Part shown: positions 29,437 through 38,258 of the stretch, piece by piece
How the letters are laid out: each line of letters opens with the position of its first letter
Numbering within the stretch: the stretch's first letter is position 1
Source of the DNA: Aquibium carbonis
Lineage (GTDB): Bacteria; Pseudomonadota; Alphaproteobacteria; Rhizobiales; Rhizobiaceae
Direction of reading: 5' to 3'
DNA: 64,000 nucleotides
Assembly (NCBI RefSeq): GCF_003970795.1
Contig: NZ_RWKW01000090.1
Location: 30,304 to 94,303, forward strand
Position numbers and translations under genes: made by a program
The notes under the pieces: generated by a model
The model's input: only the letters and a program-made list of their open reading frames with translations
Database searches by the model: none
Told to the model about the DNA's origin: nothing

Positions 29437-30888
29437 TCACACCCCGCTGGCCGGGATACCTGACCGCTCCACCTTGCGCGGCGCGACCAGTTCCTTCCAG
29501 GTCGACAGCGCCTTGCTGACGGCCATGAAGGGCTCCCGGCCGACGAACTGGCCATGGCCGGGCTTCGCCTGCACCGTGCCATTGTCGACGGCGATCTCGC
29601 CGCGCGTCAGCACGTATTTCGGCAGGCCTTTCACGGTGATGCCCTCGAAGACGTTGTAGTCGATCGCCGACTGCTGGCTGCCGGCCGAGATGGTCTTCGT
29701 CGCTTCCGGATCCCAGACGATCAGATCGGCGTCGGCGCCTTCGACGACCGCGCCCTTCTTCGGATACATGTTGAGAATCTTGGCGATGTTGGTGGAGGTG
29801 ACGGCCACGAACTCGTTCATGGTCAGGCGACCGGTGCCGACGCCGTAGGTCCACAGCACTGGCAGCCGGTCTTCCAGTCCGCCGGTGCCGTTCGGGATCC
29901 TGGTGAAGTCGCCGACGCCAAAACGCTTCTGCTCGGTGGTGAAGGCGCAGTGGTCGGTCGCCACCACCTGCAGCGAGCCTGCCGACAGGCCGGCCCACAG
30001 CGAATCCTGGTGCTGCTTGTTGCGGAAGGGCGGGCTCATGACGCGCCGCGCCGCGTGGTCCCAGTCGGGGTTGGCATATTCTGTCTCGTCGAGGACGAGG
30101 TGCTGGACCAGCGGCTCGCCATAGACGCGCATGCCCTTCTGGCGCGCCCGGCGGATCGCCTCGTGGCTCTGCTCGCACGACGTATGGACGACATAGAGCG
30201 GCACACCGGCCATGTCGGCGATCATGATGGCACGGTTGGTCGCCTCGCCCTCCACTTCCGGCGGGCGCGAATAGGCATGCGCCTCGGGGCCGTTGTTGCC
30301 CTCGGCGAGCAGTTTCTGCTGCAGCGATGCGACGACGTCGCCGTTCTCGGCGTGGACCAGCGGCAACCCGCCGATCTCGGCGCAGCGCTGGAACGAGGCG
30401 AGCATCTCGTCGTCGTTGACCATCAGCGCGCCCTTGTAGGCCATGAAGTGCTTGAAGGAGGTGATGCCCTTTTCGACGACCTTCGGCATCTCGTCGAAGA
30501 CCTGCTCGCCCCACCAGGTGATGGCCATGTGGTAGGAATAGTCGCAGCAGGCGCGCGTCGACTTGTTGGACCACATGTCGATGGCCTCGAGCAGCGACTG
30601 GCCGGGCGACGGCAGGCAGAAGTCGACCACCATGGTGGTGCCGCCCGATAGCGCGGCGCGCGTGCCGCTCTCGAAGTCGTCCGACGAGTAGGTGCCCATG
30701 AAAGGCATCTCCAGATGGGTGTGCGGATCGATGCCGCCCGGCATGACGAAGCAACCGGTGGCGTCGATCACCTGGTCGCCGGACAGGTTGGCGCCGATCG
30801 CGGCGATCTTGTCGCCCTCGATCAGCACGTCCGCCTTGTATGTGCGGTCGGCGGTGACGATGGTTCCGTTCTTGATGACATTGGACAT
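29437..30888 (-). CDS. hydA: Dihydropyrimidinase (D-hydantoinase)
   Basis: 483 residues of cyclic amidohydrolase. It has the metal motif GGIDPHTHLEMPF, the lysine to be carboxylated in SFKHFMAYKGA, metal histidines in PLVHAENGD and YVVHTSCEQ, and the catalytic aspartate in VATDHCAF. It opens dihydrouracil to N-carbamoyl-beta-alanine, the second step of reductive pyrimidine breakdown. The start at MSNVIKNG follows GGGGAACACC. The gene is separated from the amidase gene by a decayed toxin gene. Confidence 0.95.
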   Translation of the reverse strand: MSNVIKNGTIVTADRTYKADVLIEGDKIAAIGANLSGDQVIDATGCFVMPGGIDPHTHLEMPFMGTYSSDDFESGTRAALSGGTTMVVDFCLPSPGQSLLEAIDMWSNKSTRACCDYSYHMAITWWGEQVFDEMPKVVEKGITSFKHFMAYKGALMVNDDEMLASFQRCAEIGGLPLVHAENGDVVASLQQKLLAEGNNGPEAHAYSRPPEVEGEATNRAIMIADMAGVPLYVVHTSCEQSHEAIRRARQKGMRVYGEPLVQHLVLDETEYANPDWDHAARRVMSPPFRNKQHQDSLWAGLSAGSLQVVATDHCAFTTEQKRFGVGDFTRIPNGTGGLEDRLPVLWTYGVGTGRLTMNEFVAVTSTNIAKILNMYPKKGAVVEGADADLIVWDPEATKTISAGSQQSAIDYNVFEGITVKGLPKYVLTRGEIAVDNGTVQAKPGHGQFVGREPFMAVSKALSTWKELVAPRKVERSGIPASGV

Positions 30889-30952
30889 GGTGTTCCCCGT
30901 ACTGACTTCAGTTATTCGAAAGGCTGTGCGTGATCGCACGCGAACGCTGGCT

Positions 30953-31282
30953 TCAATTCGGACCGAGCTGGAGGAAGAAGGTCAGCGCGGCGCCGAGGCG
31001 ACGAATACCGGCCCCGGCAAGATGGCCGATCGGTCCGAACACTTTCGTCTTCAGATCAGTCTGCAACTTGTCGACCATCATGTCCGAAGGCAGCTTCAAA
31101 CCGTTCTCGGCAGTCGGCTCCACGGCAACGCGTAAATACTCCCTGTTCAAGACGTCACTCGTAAGCGGACAAACCGTGACACCGTCCTAACCATCGAAGA
31201 GACAATCGGCCTGCACAACGATCGCCGGTCGGGCTTTCCCATAGTCACCCTTGCCAGAGACGAGCACCGGCGACCTATCTAT
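30953..31282 (-). pseudogene. Decayed PemK/MazF-type toxin gene
   Basis: One continuous frame shows the family pattern SPVLVSGKGDYGKARPAIVV, then QADCLFDG, a TAG stop at 31187-31189, DGVTVCPLTSDVLNREYLRV, and AVEPTAENGLKLPSDMMVDK. The in-frame stop falls where intact relatives continue. No ATG begins the N-terminus: the expected start position reads ATA. No antitoxin gene remains upstream. It lies between hydA and the carbamoylase gene. Confidence 0.8.
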
Positions 31283-31298
31283 GCAATGCTTCGTCCCC

Positions 31299-32549
31299 TC
31301 ACTCCACGATCCCCGCCGTCTCCACCACCGCGTGGAAGAGCACGTCGCAACCCGCCCGCGCCCAGTCCTTCGTGATTTCCTCGGCCTCGTTGTGGGAAAG
31401 CCCGTCGACGCAGGGGCACATGACCATCGCCGTCGGCGCCACGCGGTTGATCCAGCAGGCGTCGTGGCCTGCGCCCGACACGATGTCGATGTGCGAATAG
31501 CCAAGCCGCTCGGCCGCGTTGCGAACCGCCGCCACGCAGCCTTCGTCGAAGGTCACGGGGTCGAAGTGCCCGACCGGTTCCACCTCGAAGCCGATGTCCA
31601 GCGCCTCGCAGATGGTGGCGATGCCGTGCTCGATGCGCGCGCGCATTTCGTCCAGGACATTCTGATGCGGCGAACGGATGTCGATGGTGAAGACGACCTT
31701 GCCGGGGATGACGTTGCGAGAGTTCGGATAGACCTCGACATGGCCGACGGCGCCGACCGCGTCCGGCTGGTAGTCCATCGCGATCTCGTGGACGAGTTCG
31801 GTGACGCGGGCCATGCCGAGCCCCGCGTTGCGGCGCTTGGGCATCGGCGTCGAGCCGGTGTGGGCGTCCTTGCCGGTGAGCGTGACCTGCAGCCACCACA
31901 GCCCCTGCCCGTGCGTCACCACGCCGATGTCGATGTCCTCGTCTTCCAGGATCGGACCCTGCTCGATGTGCAGCTCGAAGAAGGCGTGCATCTTGCGCGC
32001 GCCGACCTCCTCCTCGCCCTTCCAGCCGATGCGCTCCAGCTCGTCGCCGAAGCGCTTGCCCTTGGCGTCCTTCCGGTCATACGCCCAGTCCTGCTCGTGC
32101 ATGCCGGCGAAGACGCCGGAAGCGAGCATGGCCGGGGCAAAGCGCGTGCCTTCCTCGTTGGTCCAGTTTGTGACCACGATCGGGTGCTTCGTCCTGATGC
32201 CGAGATCGTTCAGCGTGCGGATGATCTCGAGGCCGCCCAGAACGCCGAGCACGCCGTCATACTTGCCGCCCGTCGGCTGGGTGTCGAGGTGGCTACCGAC
32301 ATAGACCGGGGCCGCGTCAGGATCGGTGCCCTCGCGACGGGCGAACATGGTCCCCATCTGGTCTACGCCCATGGACAGGCCCGCCTCCTCGCACCAGGTC
32401 TGGAACAGGCGTCGTCCCTCGGCATCCTCGTCCGTCAGGGTCTGGCGGTTGTTGCCGCCGGCAATGCCGGGGCCGATCTTCGCCATCTGCATGAGGGAAT
32501 CCCACAAGCGGTCCGGATTGATACGCAGATTTTCGCCCGGTGCGGCCAT
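31299..32549 (-). CDS. N-carbamoyl-beta-alanine / N-carbamoyl-amino acid amidohydrolase (M20 family)
   Basis: 416-residue M20 metallopeptidase-fold amidase. It has the metal motif GSHLDTQPTGGKYDG, the bridging glutamate region TNEEGTRFAPAM and HIEQGPILE. It hydrolyses N-carbamoyl-beta-alanine to beta-alanine, CO2 and ammonia, the third step of the pathway. The start at MAAPGENLR was chosen because the longer frame upstream covers the cupin gene. Allantoate amidohydrolase is a related alternative, but the context favours ureidopropionase. Confidence 0.9.
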   Translation of the reverse strand: MAAPGENLRINPDRLWDSLMQMAKIGPGIAGGNNRQTLTDEDAEGRRLFQTWCEEAGLSMGVDQMGTMFARREGTDPDAAPVYVGSHLDTQPTGGKYDGVLGVLGGLEIIRTLNDLGIRTKHPIVVTNWTNEEGTRFAPAMLASGVFAGMHEQDWAYDRKDAKGKRFGDELERIGWKGEEEVGARKMHAFFELHIEQGPILEDEDIDIGVVTHGQGLWWLQVTLTGKDAHTGSTPMPKRRNAGLGMARVTELVHEIAMDYQPDAVGAVGHVEVYPNSRNVIPGKVVFTIDIRSPHQNVLDEMRARIEHGIATICEALDIGFEVEPVGHFDPVTFDEGCVAAVRNAAERLGYSHIDIVSGAGHDACWINRVAPTAMVMCPCVDGLSHNEAEEITKDWARAGCDVLFHAVVETAGIVE

Positions 32550-32560
32550 GGATGGTCCTC

Positions 32561-32851
32561 TCAGTTCTTCAGTTCGGTCTCGACGAAGGACATCGTCTCG
32601 GTCCCGCCGTTGACGACGTTGTGCTCGACGCCTTCGTCGCGGCGATAGGTGGCGCCCGCGGGAAGATCGACGCGGCGCGAGCCGCCACCGGGCTCTTCGA
32701 GCAGGAAGGAGCATGGCGTCAGAGTCGTCACGACATAGTCCATGCCGTGACGATGCCAGCCCGTCTCCGCCCCCGGCACGAAGTCCCAGCGGGTGACGCG
32801 AACCCTTGCGTCATCCACCAGAACCTCGTGGGTCGCTCTCGGGCGTGTCAT
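32561..32851 (-). CDS. Small cupin protein in the pyrimidine operon
   Basis: 96 residues forming one cupin barrel, with GAETGWHRHGMDYVV as the first histidine motif and VEHNVVNGG as the second. It sits between the aminotransferase gene (4-base gap) and the carbamoylase gene (11-base gap), so it is surely co-transcribed. It may act on or sense a pathway intermediate; function unknown. Confidence 0.82.
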   Translation of the reverse strand: MTRPRATHEVLVDDARVRVTRWDFVPGAETGWHRHGMDYVVTTLTPCSFLLEEPGGGSRRVDLPAGATYRRDEGVEHNVVNGGTETMSFVETELKN

Positions 32852-32855
32852 GGGC

Positions 32856-34184
32856 CTACTCGACCTCGTTCAGCACGGTCCGCACGCAATCGATGAGCTC
32901 GTCGATCTGGCCCTTCTCGATGATCAGCGGCGGCGACAGCGCGATGATGTCGCCGGTGGTGCGGATCAGGCAGCCTTTCTCGAAAGCCTTCACGAAGGCC
33001 GAGAAGGCGCGCTTGGTCGGCTGGCCGGCGATCGGCGCGAGTTCGATCGCGCCGACGAGGCCGATGTTGCGGATGTCGATGACGTTGGGCGCGTCCTTCA
33101 GGGAATGCAGCGCTTCTTCCCAGTAGGGCGCCAGCTCGGCGCCGCGCGTGAGCAGGCCTTCTTCCTTGTAGGTGTCGAGCGTGGCGAGTGCGGCGGCGCA
33201 GGCGATCGGATTTCCCGAATAGGTGTAGCCGTGGAAGAACTCGATCATGTGCTCGGGGCCGGTCATGAAGGCGTCGTGGATCTCCTTCTTCACGAACACC
33301 GCGCCCATCGGGATGACGCCGTTGGAAACACCCTTGGCGGTGGTCATGATGTCGGGGATGACATCGAAGTAGTCGGCGGCGAACGGCGTGCCGAGACGGC
33401 CGAAACCGGTGATGACCTCGTCGAAGATCAACAGGATGCCGTGCTTGGTGCAGATCTCGCGCAGCTTTTTCAGATAGCCCTTCGGCGGGATGAGCACGCC
33501 GGTGGAACCCGCGACCGGCTCGACGATGACCGCCGCGATGGTCGAGGCGTCGTGCAGCGTGACGATGCGCTCCAGCTCGTCGGCCAGCTCCGCGCCATGC
33601 TCGGGCTCGCCCCGGGTGAAGGCGTTCTTCGCCGGCAAGTGGGTGTGCGGCATGTGGTCGACGCCGCCGAGCAGCGTGCCGAACATCTTGCGGTTGGTGA
33701 CGATGCCGCCGACGGAAATGCCGCCGAAATTCACGCCATGATAGCCGCGCTCGCGGCCGATGAGGCGCGTGCGGGCGCCCTCGCCCCGGACGCGGTGATA
33801 GGCGATGGCCATCTTCAGCGCTGTTTCGACCGATTCCGAGCCGGAATTGGTGAAGAAGACATGGTCCATGCCTTCGGGCGCCACGTCGACCAGCCGGTTG
33901 GCCAGTTCGAAGACGATCGGATGGCCCATCTGGAAGGCCGGCGCGTAGTCGAGCTCGGCCGCCTGGTGCTGGATCGCCTCGGTGATCTTGGGCCGGCAGT
34001 GGCCGGCATTGACGCACCAGAGACCGGCGGTGCCGTCGAGCACCTTGCGACCGTCGGTGGTGGTGTAGTGCATGTCCTTGGCCGACGCCAGCATGCGCGG
34101 CGCCTGCTTGAACTGGCGGTTGGACGTGAATGGCATCCAGAACGCGGAAAGATCGTTCGGCGCCACATTAAGACGGTTCGACAT
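32856..34184 (-). CDS. Omega-amino acid (beta-alanine) : pyruvate aminotransferase
   Basis: 442-residue class III PLP aminotransferase with the start typical of this group (FWMPFTSNRQFK), TNSGSESVETALKMA, the PLP aspartate in LIFDEVITGFGR and the Schiff-base lysine in TTAKGVSNG. It would convert beta-alanine to malonate semialdehyde, completing uracil breakdown. The start at MSNRLNVAP is supported by AGAGGC upstream. It is the first gene of the pyd operon, divergent from rutR, with a RutR-like box between. Confidence 0.93.
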   Translation of the reverse strand: MSNRLNVAPNDLSAFWMPFTSNRQFKQAPRMLASAKDMHYTTTDGRKVLDGTAGLWCVNAGHCRPKITEAIQHQAAELDYAPAFQMGHPIVFELANRLVDVAPEGMDHVFFTNSGSESVETALKMAIAYHRVRGEGARTRLIGRERGYHGVNFGGISVGGIVTNRKMFGTLLGGVDHMPHTHLPAKNAFTRGEPEHGAELADELERIVTLHDASTIAAVIVEPVAGSTGVLIPPKGYLKKLREICTKHGILLIFDEVITGFGRLGTPFAADYFDVIPDIMTTAKGVSNGVIPMGAVFVKKEIHDAFMTGPEHMIEFFHGYTYSGNPIACAAALATLDTYKEEGLLTRGAELAPYWEEALHSLKDAPNVIDIRNIGLVGAIELAPIAGQPTKRAFSAFVKAFEKGCLIRTTGDIIALSPPLIIEKGQIDELIDCVRTVLNEVE

Positions 34185-34268
34185 ACCAAGCCTCTTGTTG
34201 TTGCTTATTGCCCCTCGTTCCGTGTCGGCCAACGCTTGGTTCATCGCGCGCGCTTGCGCTTGCAATTT

Positions 34269-34284
34269 TTGACCGATTGGACAA
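34269..34284. promoter_or_regulatory. RutR-like operator upstream of the aminotransferase and rutR genes
   Basis: TTGACCGATTGGACAA matches the E. coli RutR palindrome TTGACCANNTGGTCAA at 12 of 14 fixed positions. It is 85 bases from the aminotransferase start and 121 from the regulator start, a good place for autoregulation plus control of the catabolic operon. Confidence 0.75.
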
Positions 34285-34404
34285 ACGTTAGCATCGCCAC
34301 ATGAGCGGTCAAGGGAAGAATAGCCTAAAGCCATGTTCCCGGGTGCACTCCACGGGCGGGCCACGGACTGGTCCAGCCGATTGGGCCACGAAAGAAGGAA
34401 CGAC

Positions 34405-35037
34405 ATGGATCAGGCGGCCCGCAAGCCTCGCACGCGCATCCAGATCGAGAAGCGCGAACTCATCCTGGAGGCGGCGCTCGAGATCTTCGCCCAGCATGGG
34501 TTTCGCGGCGCGACCATCGACCAGATCGCCGACGCGGCGGGCATGTCGAAGCCGAACCTGCTCTATTATTTCAAGAGCAAGGACGACATCCATCGAACCC
34601 TGATCCAGCGACTGCTCGACACCTGGCTGGCGCCGCTGCGCGAAATCGACGACATCGGCGATCCCGTCACCGAACTGCGAAGCTACATCCGTCGCAAGCT
34701 GGAGATGGCGCGCGACTACCCGCGCGAGAGCCGCCTCTTCGCCAACGAGATCCTGCAGGGCGCGCCGCGCGTGCTGCCGATGCTGGAAGGCGAGCTGAAA
34801 ACGCTGGTCGACGAGAAGGTGGAGATCATCCGCGGCTGGATGCGCGCCGGCAAGATCGCCCGCACCGACCCCTATCACCTCATCTTCGCCATCTGGGCGA
34901 CGACCCAGCACTATGCCGATTTCGACGTTCAGGTCCGCGCCGTGCTTGGCCCTGCCCGCGACGGCGAAGGCCGCTTCGAGGACGCGGCGCGGTTTCTGGA
35001 GCAGCTGTTCGTGGAAGGGCTGAGGGTGAAGGGGTGA
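34405..35037 (+). CDS. rutR: RutR-like TetR-family regulator of pyrimidine catabolism
   Basis: 210 residues. The HTH segment (FRGATIDQIADAAGMSKPNL) runs into LLYYFKSKDDIH, and the ligand domain keeps the RutR-type stretches WLAPLREI, ARDYPRESRLFANEIL, VDEKVEIIRGWM and IWATTQHYADF. E. coli RutR senses uracil and thymine. The start at MDQAARK follows an AAGAAGGA site; the 24 codons upstream run into the operator region. It is divergent from the beta-alanine aminotransferase gene. Confidence 0.9.
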   Translation: MDQAARKPRTRIQIEKRELILEAALEIFAQHGFRGATIDQIADAAGMSKPNLLYYFKSKDDIHRTLIQRLLDTWLAPLREIDDIGDPVTELRSYIRRKLEMARDYPRESRLFANEILQGAPRVLPMLEGELKTLVDEKVEIIRGWMRAGKIARTDPYHLIFAIWATTQHYADFDVQVRAVLGPARDGEGRFEDAARFLEQLFVEGLRVKG

Positions 35038-35423
35038 TGGCGCGGGTATTGACGCTGCGACGGCGTCCGGAGTTCCTGCCTTTCCGAGATCGATCCGGGA
35101 GCCGCGAGGCAAATTCGCGACGACGACGATCTCCGCGGTTTGCTCGTGCGGATGCCGACACACGACGAGCTTCGTGGCATGGCGAGGGGAGCCGACAAGA
35201 CCGATTGCCGCGAACGCGACCGACTTATCCTGAGGCGCGCCGTCGATAGGTCGGCGTGGATCGACTCGCGTCTTTCAGCATGAACGCAATCTCGACGATC
35301 GCCGGCAACATCTCCGATCTGATCGAAATCCATCTTTCGAAGCCTTTCGTTCAATTGCGATGCTTCCCGCAAAGCGGACATTCAAATCAAGGTTGCATGA
35401 TGCCGGTTTCACCGGAGCGCATC
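35038..35423. other. 386-base gap between rutR and the NYN gene
   Basis: No complete supported gene. A plus-strand frame from about 35061 to 35282 reads like coding sequence (acidic and Arg-rich, with MPTHDELRGMARGADKTD and ERDRLILRRAVDRSAW) but has no good start or ribosome site and ends in TGA. It may be a gene remnant. The rest should hold the NYN gene promoter. Confidence 0.35.
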
Positions 35424-36296
35424 ATGAGCGGGATTCCTCTTGCGGTACTGATCGACGGCGAGAATGTCGCCGCGAGCCGGTTGCCGCTCATCATGGCCAG
35501 GGCCGCGAAACTCGGTCAGCCATCGGCCCGGTCCGTCGTCGGCGATTTCTCCGGCAACCGGCTGGCGGAGTGGGTGAAGGTCGCGCCGGCCCATGCGCTC
35601 GAACTCGTCTTCCAGCCCTCTTGTGGAAAGGGCAGGAACTCCGCCGACATCGCCCTGACGATCCGCGCCATGGATCTTCTCGGAACGAACGCCTTCCGGC
35701 AGTTCCTGATCGTCTCCAGCGACAGCGATTTCGCGCCGTTGGCGCAGCGGCTCGGCCGATCCGGCGTGGCGGTTTTCGGCATGGGCAGCGCAAGGCAGGA
35801 CAGCTTGTGGCGCGCCGCGTGCACGGCGTTCTTCGACCTCGACGGGTCGCCGGCCGAGGCGCCGACCGCCAAAGTCATCGCAAGACCTGCTGTTTCAAAG
35901 CCGCCGGTGGGCAAGCTGGCAGCAGCAAAGCCGGAAGTGGCCAAATCGGTGATGGTCAATACCCCAGCGGGCAAGCCGCAACCGCCCGTAGCCAGACCAG
36001 CCCCGTCACGGCAGGATCTCGACGCCGTTCGAGGAATCCTGGCGCAGGCGACCGGAGTGGAGGCGCCCTGGTTGCCCCTGTCCCGGCTCGGTGTTCTCAT
36101 TCACCAGAACGCGCCGCAACTCGGGGCCCTCGTCTGCGGCAATGGACGCTTGCTCAAGACCTTGCAGGCGGATTCGCTCGTCGAGGTCCGCACGCTGGAA
36201 AAGCGCCACGAAGCAAGGGTTCGCACGCAAGCCTGTTCGAAACTGGCACCGATCGCCGTCCCGGCGACGACCCTTGCCGCCGGGGCTATCGCATAG
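35424..36296 (+). CDS. NYN-domain (LabA/DUF88) protein with C-terminal LOTUS-like domain
   Basis: 290 residues. The N-terminal NYN/PIN-like nuclease domain has LIDGENV at the start, SADIALTIRAMDLL, and VSSDSDFAPLAQRLGRSGV, supplying the acidic metal-site residues. A Pro/Ala/Lys-rich linker (about residues 155-205) leads to an OST-HTH/LOTUS-like domain (LPLSRLGVLI, GRLLKTL). Such proteins probably act on RNA. The start at MSGIPLAV has CGGAG upstream. It stands alone. Confidence 0.82.
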   Translation: MSGIPLAVLIDGENVAASRLPLIMARAAKLGQPSARSVVGDFSGNRLAEWVKVAPAHALELVFQPSCGKGRNSADIALTIRAMDLLGTNAFRQFLIVSSDSDFAPLAQRLGRSGVAVFGMGSARQDSLWRAACTAFFDLDGSPAEAPTAKVIARPAVSKPPVGKLAAAKPEVAKSVMVNTPAGKPQPPVARPAPSRQDLDAVRGILAQATGVEAPWLPLSRLGVLIHQNAPQLGALVCGNGRLLKTLQADSLVEVRTLEKRHEARVRTQACSKLAPIAVPATTLAAGAIA

Positions 36297-36411
36297 TCGG
36301 GTAGAACGTCGGGCGGCGCGCGCCGGGTGGAGCAACGCCTCGCTGCCCCTTCTCCCCCCTTTCCCCTGCTGCTACGCTGGCCGTTGCAACCGACAAACAG
36401 GGAGGACACCC

Positions 36412-36720
36412 ATGGCACGCATGATCGCGATGTACAAAAAGCCCGCCGACGCGGCGGCCTTCGACGCCCATTATTTCGGCACGCACGTTCCGATCGCGAA
36501 GAAAATCCCGGGGCTGCGGTCCTACGAGGTCAACGATGGCGGCGTCGCCACGCCAGGTGGGTCATCGGATTTCCACCTGATCGCCATTCTCACCTTCGAC
36601 AGCATCGCCGACATCCAGGCCGGGCTCGGTTCGCCGGAAGGCCAGGCGGCGGCGGCCGATCTCGCCAATTTCGCGCAGGCGGGCGTGGACCTGCTGTTCT
36701 TCGACACGAAGGAGGTGTGA
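36412..36720 (+). CDS. EthD-family small protein
   Basis: 102 residues of ferredoxin-like EthD dimer fold: MIAMYKKPADAAAFDAHYFG, THVPIAKKIPGLRSYEV, then the C-terminal VDLLFFDTKEV. EthD was first found with ether-degrading P450s and its exact role is unclear. Related proteins occur with aromatic-degradation genes. GGAGG lies 6 bases before the ATG. It converges on preA across a repeat-bearing gap. Confidence 0.85.
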   Translation: MARMIAMYKKPADAAAFDAHYFGTHVPIAKKIPGLRSYEVNDGGVATPGGSSDFHLIAILTFDSIADIQAGLGSPEGQAAAADLANFAQAGVDLLFFDTKEV

Positions 36721-36738
36721 TAGGCGGCATGTACGCGT

Positions 36739-36769
36739 CGTCATCCTCGGGCTTGTCCCGAGGATCTGC
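36739..36769 (+). repeat. 31-bp repeat, left copy of an inverted pair
   Basis: This 31-base unit, whose core CCTCGGGCTTGTCCCGAGG is itself palindromic, is an exact reverse complement of 36859-36889. It is a REP-like intergenic element between the converging EthD and preA genes. Each copy could form a hairpin and the pair a longer cruciform. Confidence 0.8.
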
Positions 36770-36858
36770 TGCGCGCGGAAAAACGAACTCCGCCCCGTGA
36801 CTTCGCCGCCGATGCCGACACCGATCCCACGACTACCCCACGGAGCATGCGATCATCG

Positions 36859-36889
36859 GCAGATCCTCGGGACAAGCCCGAGGATGACG
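36859..36889 (-). repeat. 31-bp repeat, right copy of an inverted pair
   Basis: Exact reverse complement of 36739-36769, 89 bases away. Because it is close to the ends of both neighbouring genes, it may serve as a transcription stop for either strand. Confidence 0.8.
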
Positions 36890-36942
36890 GCGCTCGAATG
36901 GTCCGTTCGAGGGCCCCTCCCCCTCGGCCGACCCCTGTCGCC

Positions 36943-38256
36943 CTACTCCGCCGCGACCTGCGCCGACGGGTTGTTCGGGTGCGTCGTCCAGTTGGCGTAG
37001 ACGGGCTTCACCACCTCGCCCGTGCGCTTGTCGAGCGTCCCAGCGGCCAAAGGCTCCATGGTGATGCAGTTCTCGACCGGGCACACGTTGACGCACAGAT
37101 TGCAGCCGACGCACTCCTCCTCCATCACTTCGAAGTGGCGCGCGCCGTCGACCAGCGACGTGATCGCCTGGTGCGAGGTGTCCTCGCAGGCGATGTGGCA
37201 GCGGCCGCACTTGATGCAGAGATCCTGGTTGATCTTCGCCTTGGCGACGTAATTCAGGTTGAGGTACTGCCAGTCGGTGACGTTGGGCGTGGCGCGGCCG
37301 ATGACGTCGGACAGCGTGCGGTGGCCCTTCTCGTCCATCCAGGCTTCGAGGCCGGCGATCATCTCCTGCACCACCTTGAAGCCGTAGGTCATGGCCGCCG
37401 TGCAGACCTGCACGTTGCCGGCGCCGAGCGCCATGAATTCGGCCGCATCGCGCCAGGTTGTGATGCCGCCGATGCCGGAGATCGGCAGGCCGGCGGTCTC
37501 GGGATCGCGCGCGATCTCGGCCACCATGTTCATCGCGATCGGCTTCACCGCCGGGCCGCAATAGCCGCCATGCGTGCCCTTGCCGTCGATCATCGGCTCC
37601 GGCGAGAAGGTGTCGAGATTGACGCCGGTGATGGAGTTGATCGTGTTGATCAGCGAAACCGCGTCCGTACCACCGGCATGCGCGGCCCGCGCGGGCTTGC
37701 GGATGTCGGAAATGTTGGGCGTGAGCTTGGTGATGACGGGCATGCGCGTGTTGGCCTTGCACCAGCGCACGACCATCTCGACATATTCCGGCACCTGGCC
37801 GACCGCGGCACCCATGCCGCGCTCGCTCATGCCGTGCGGGCAGCCGAAATTGAGCTCGATGCCGTCGGCCTCGGTCTCCTCGACCAGCGGCAGGATCGCC
37901 TTCCAGGCTTCTTCCACGCAAGGCACCATCAGCGACACGACCAGCGCCCGGTCGGGCCAGTTCTTCTTGACCTGCTTGATCTCGCGCAGGTTCACGTAGA
38001 GGTCGCGGTCGGTGATCAGCTCGATGTTGTTGAGGCCGAGCAGGCGCCGGTCGGCGCCCCAGATCGCGCCATAGCGCGGGCCGTTGACGTTGACGACCGG
38101 CGGGCCTTCCTCACCGAGCGTCTTCCAAACGACGCCGCCCCAGCCCGCCTTGAAGGCGCGCTCCACATTGTAGGCCTTGTCGGTCGGCGGCGCGGAGGCC
38201 AGCCAGAAGGGGTTGGGGCTCTTGATGCCGACGAAGTTGCTGGACAGGTCTGCCAT
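36943..38256 (-). CDS. preA: NAD-dependent dihydropyrimidine dehydrogenase subunit PreA
   Basis: 437 residues. An FMN-binding TIM barrel of dihydroorotate-dehydrogenase type carries the active-site cysteine in FGCPHGMSERGMG and the FMN segment TKLTPNISD. A C-terminal two-cluster ferredoxin domain follows (CIKCGRCHIACE and CVGCNLCVNVCP). With PreT it reduces uracil to dihydrouracil. GGGAGG lies about 8 bases before the ATG of MADLSSNF. An ATG two codons earlier overlaps the preT stop but sits too close to that ribosome site. Confidence 0.95.
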   Translation of the reverse strand: MADLSSNFVGIKSPNPFWLASAPPTDKAYNVERAFKAGWGGVVWKTLGEEGPPVVNVNGPRYGAIWGADRRLLGLNNIELITDRDLYVNLREIKQVKKNWPDRALVVSLMVPCVEEAWKAILPLVEETEADGIELNFGCPHGMSERGMGAAVGQVPEYVEMVVRWCKANTRMPVITKLTPNISDIRKPARAAHAGGTDAVSLINTINSITGVNLDTFSPEPMIDGKGTHGGYCGPAVKPIAMNMVAEIARDPETAGLPISGIGGITTWRDAAEFMALGAGNVQVCTAAMTYGFKVVQEMIAGLEAWMDEKGHRTLSDVIGRATPNVTDWQYLNLNYVAKAKINQDLCIKCGRCHIACEDTSHQAITSLVDGARHFEVMEEECVGCNLCVNVCPVENCITMEPLAAGTLDKRTGEVVKPVYANWTTHPNNPSAQVAAE

Positions 38257-38258
38257 GC

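Noticed and set aside
36739..36889. Repeat pair as a CRISPR fragment
   Set aside because: There are only two units, inverted rather than direct, each internally palindromic, with no cas genes.
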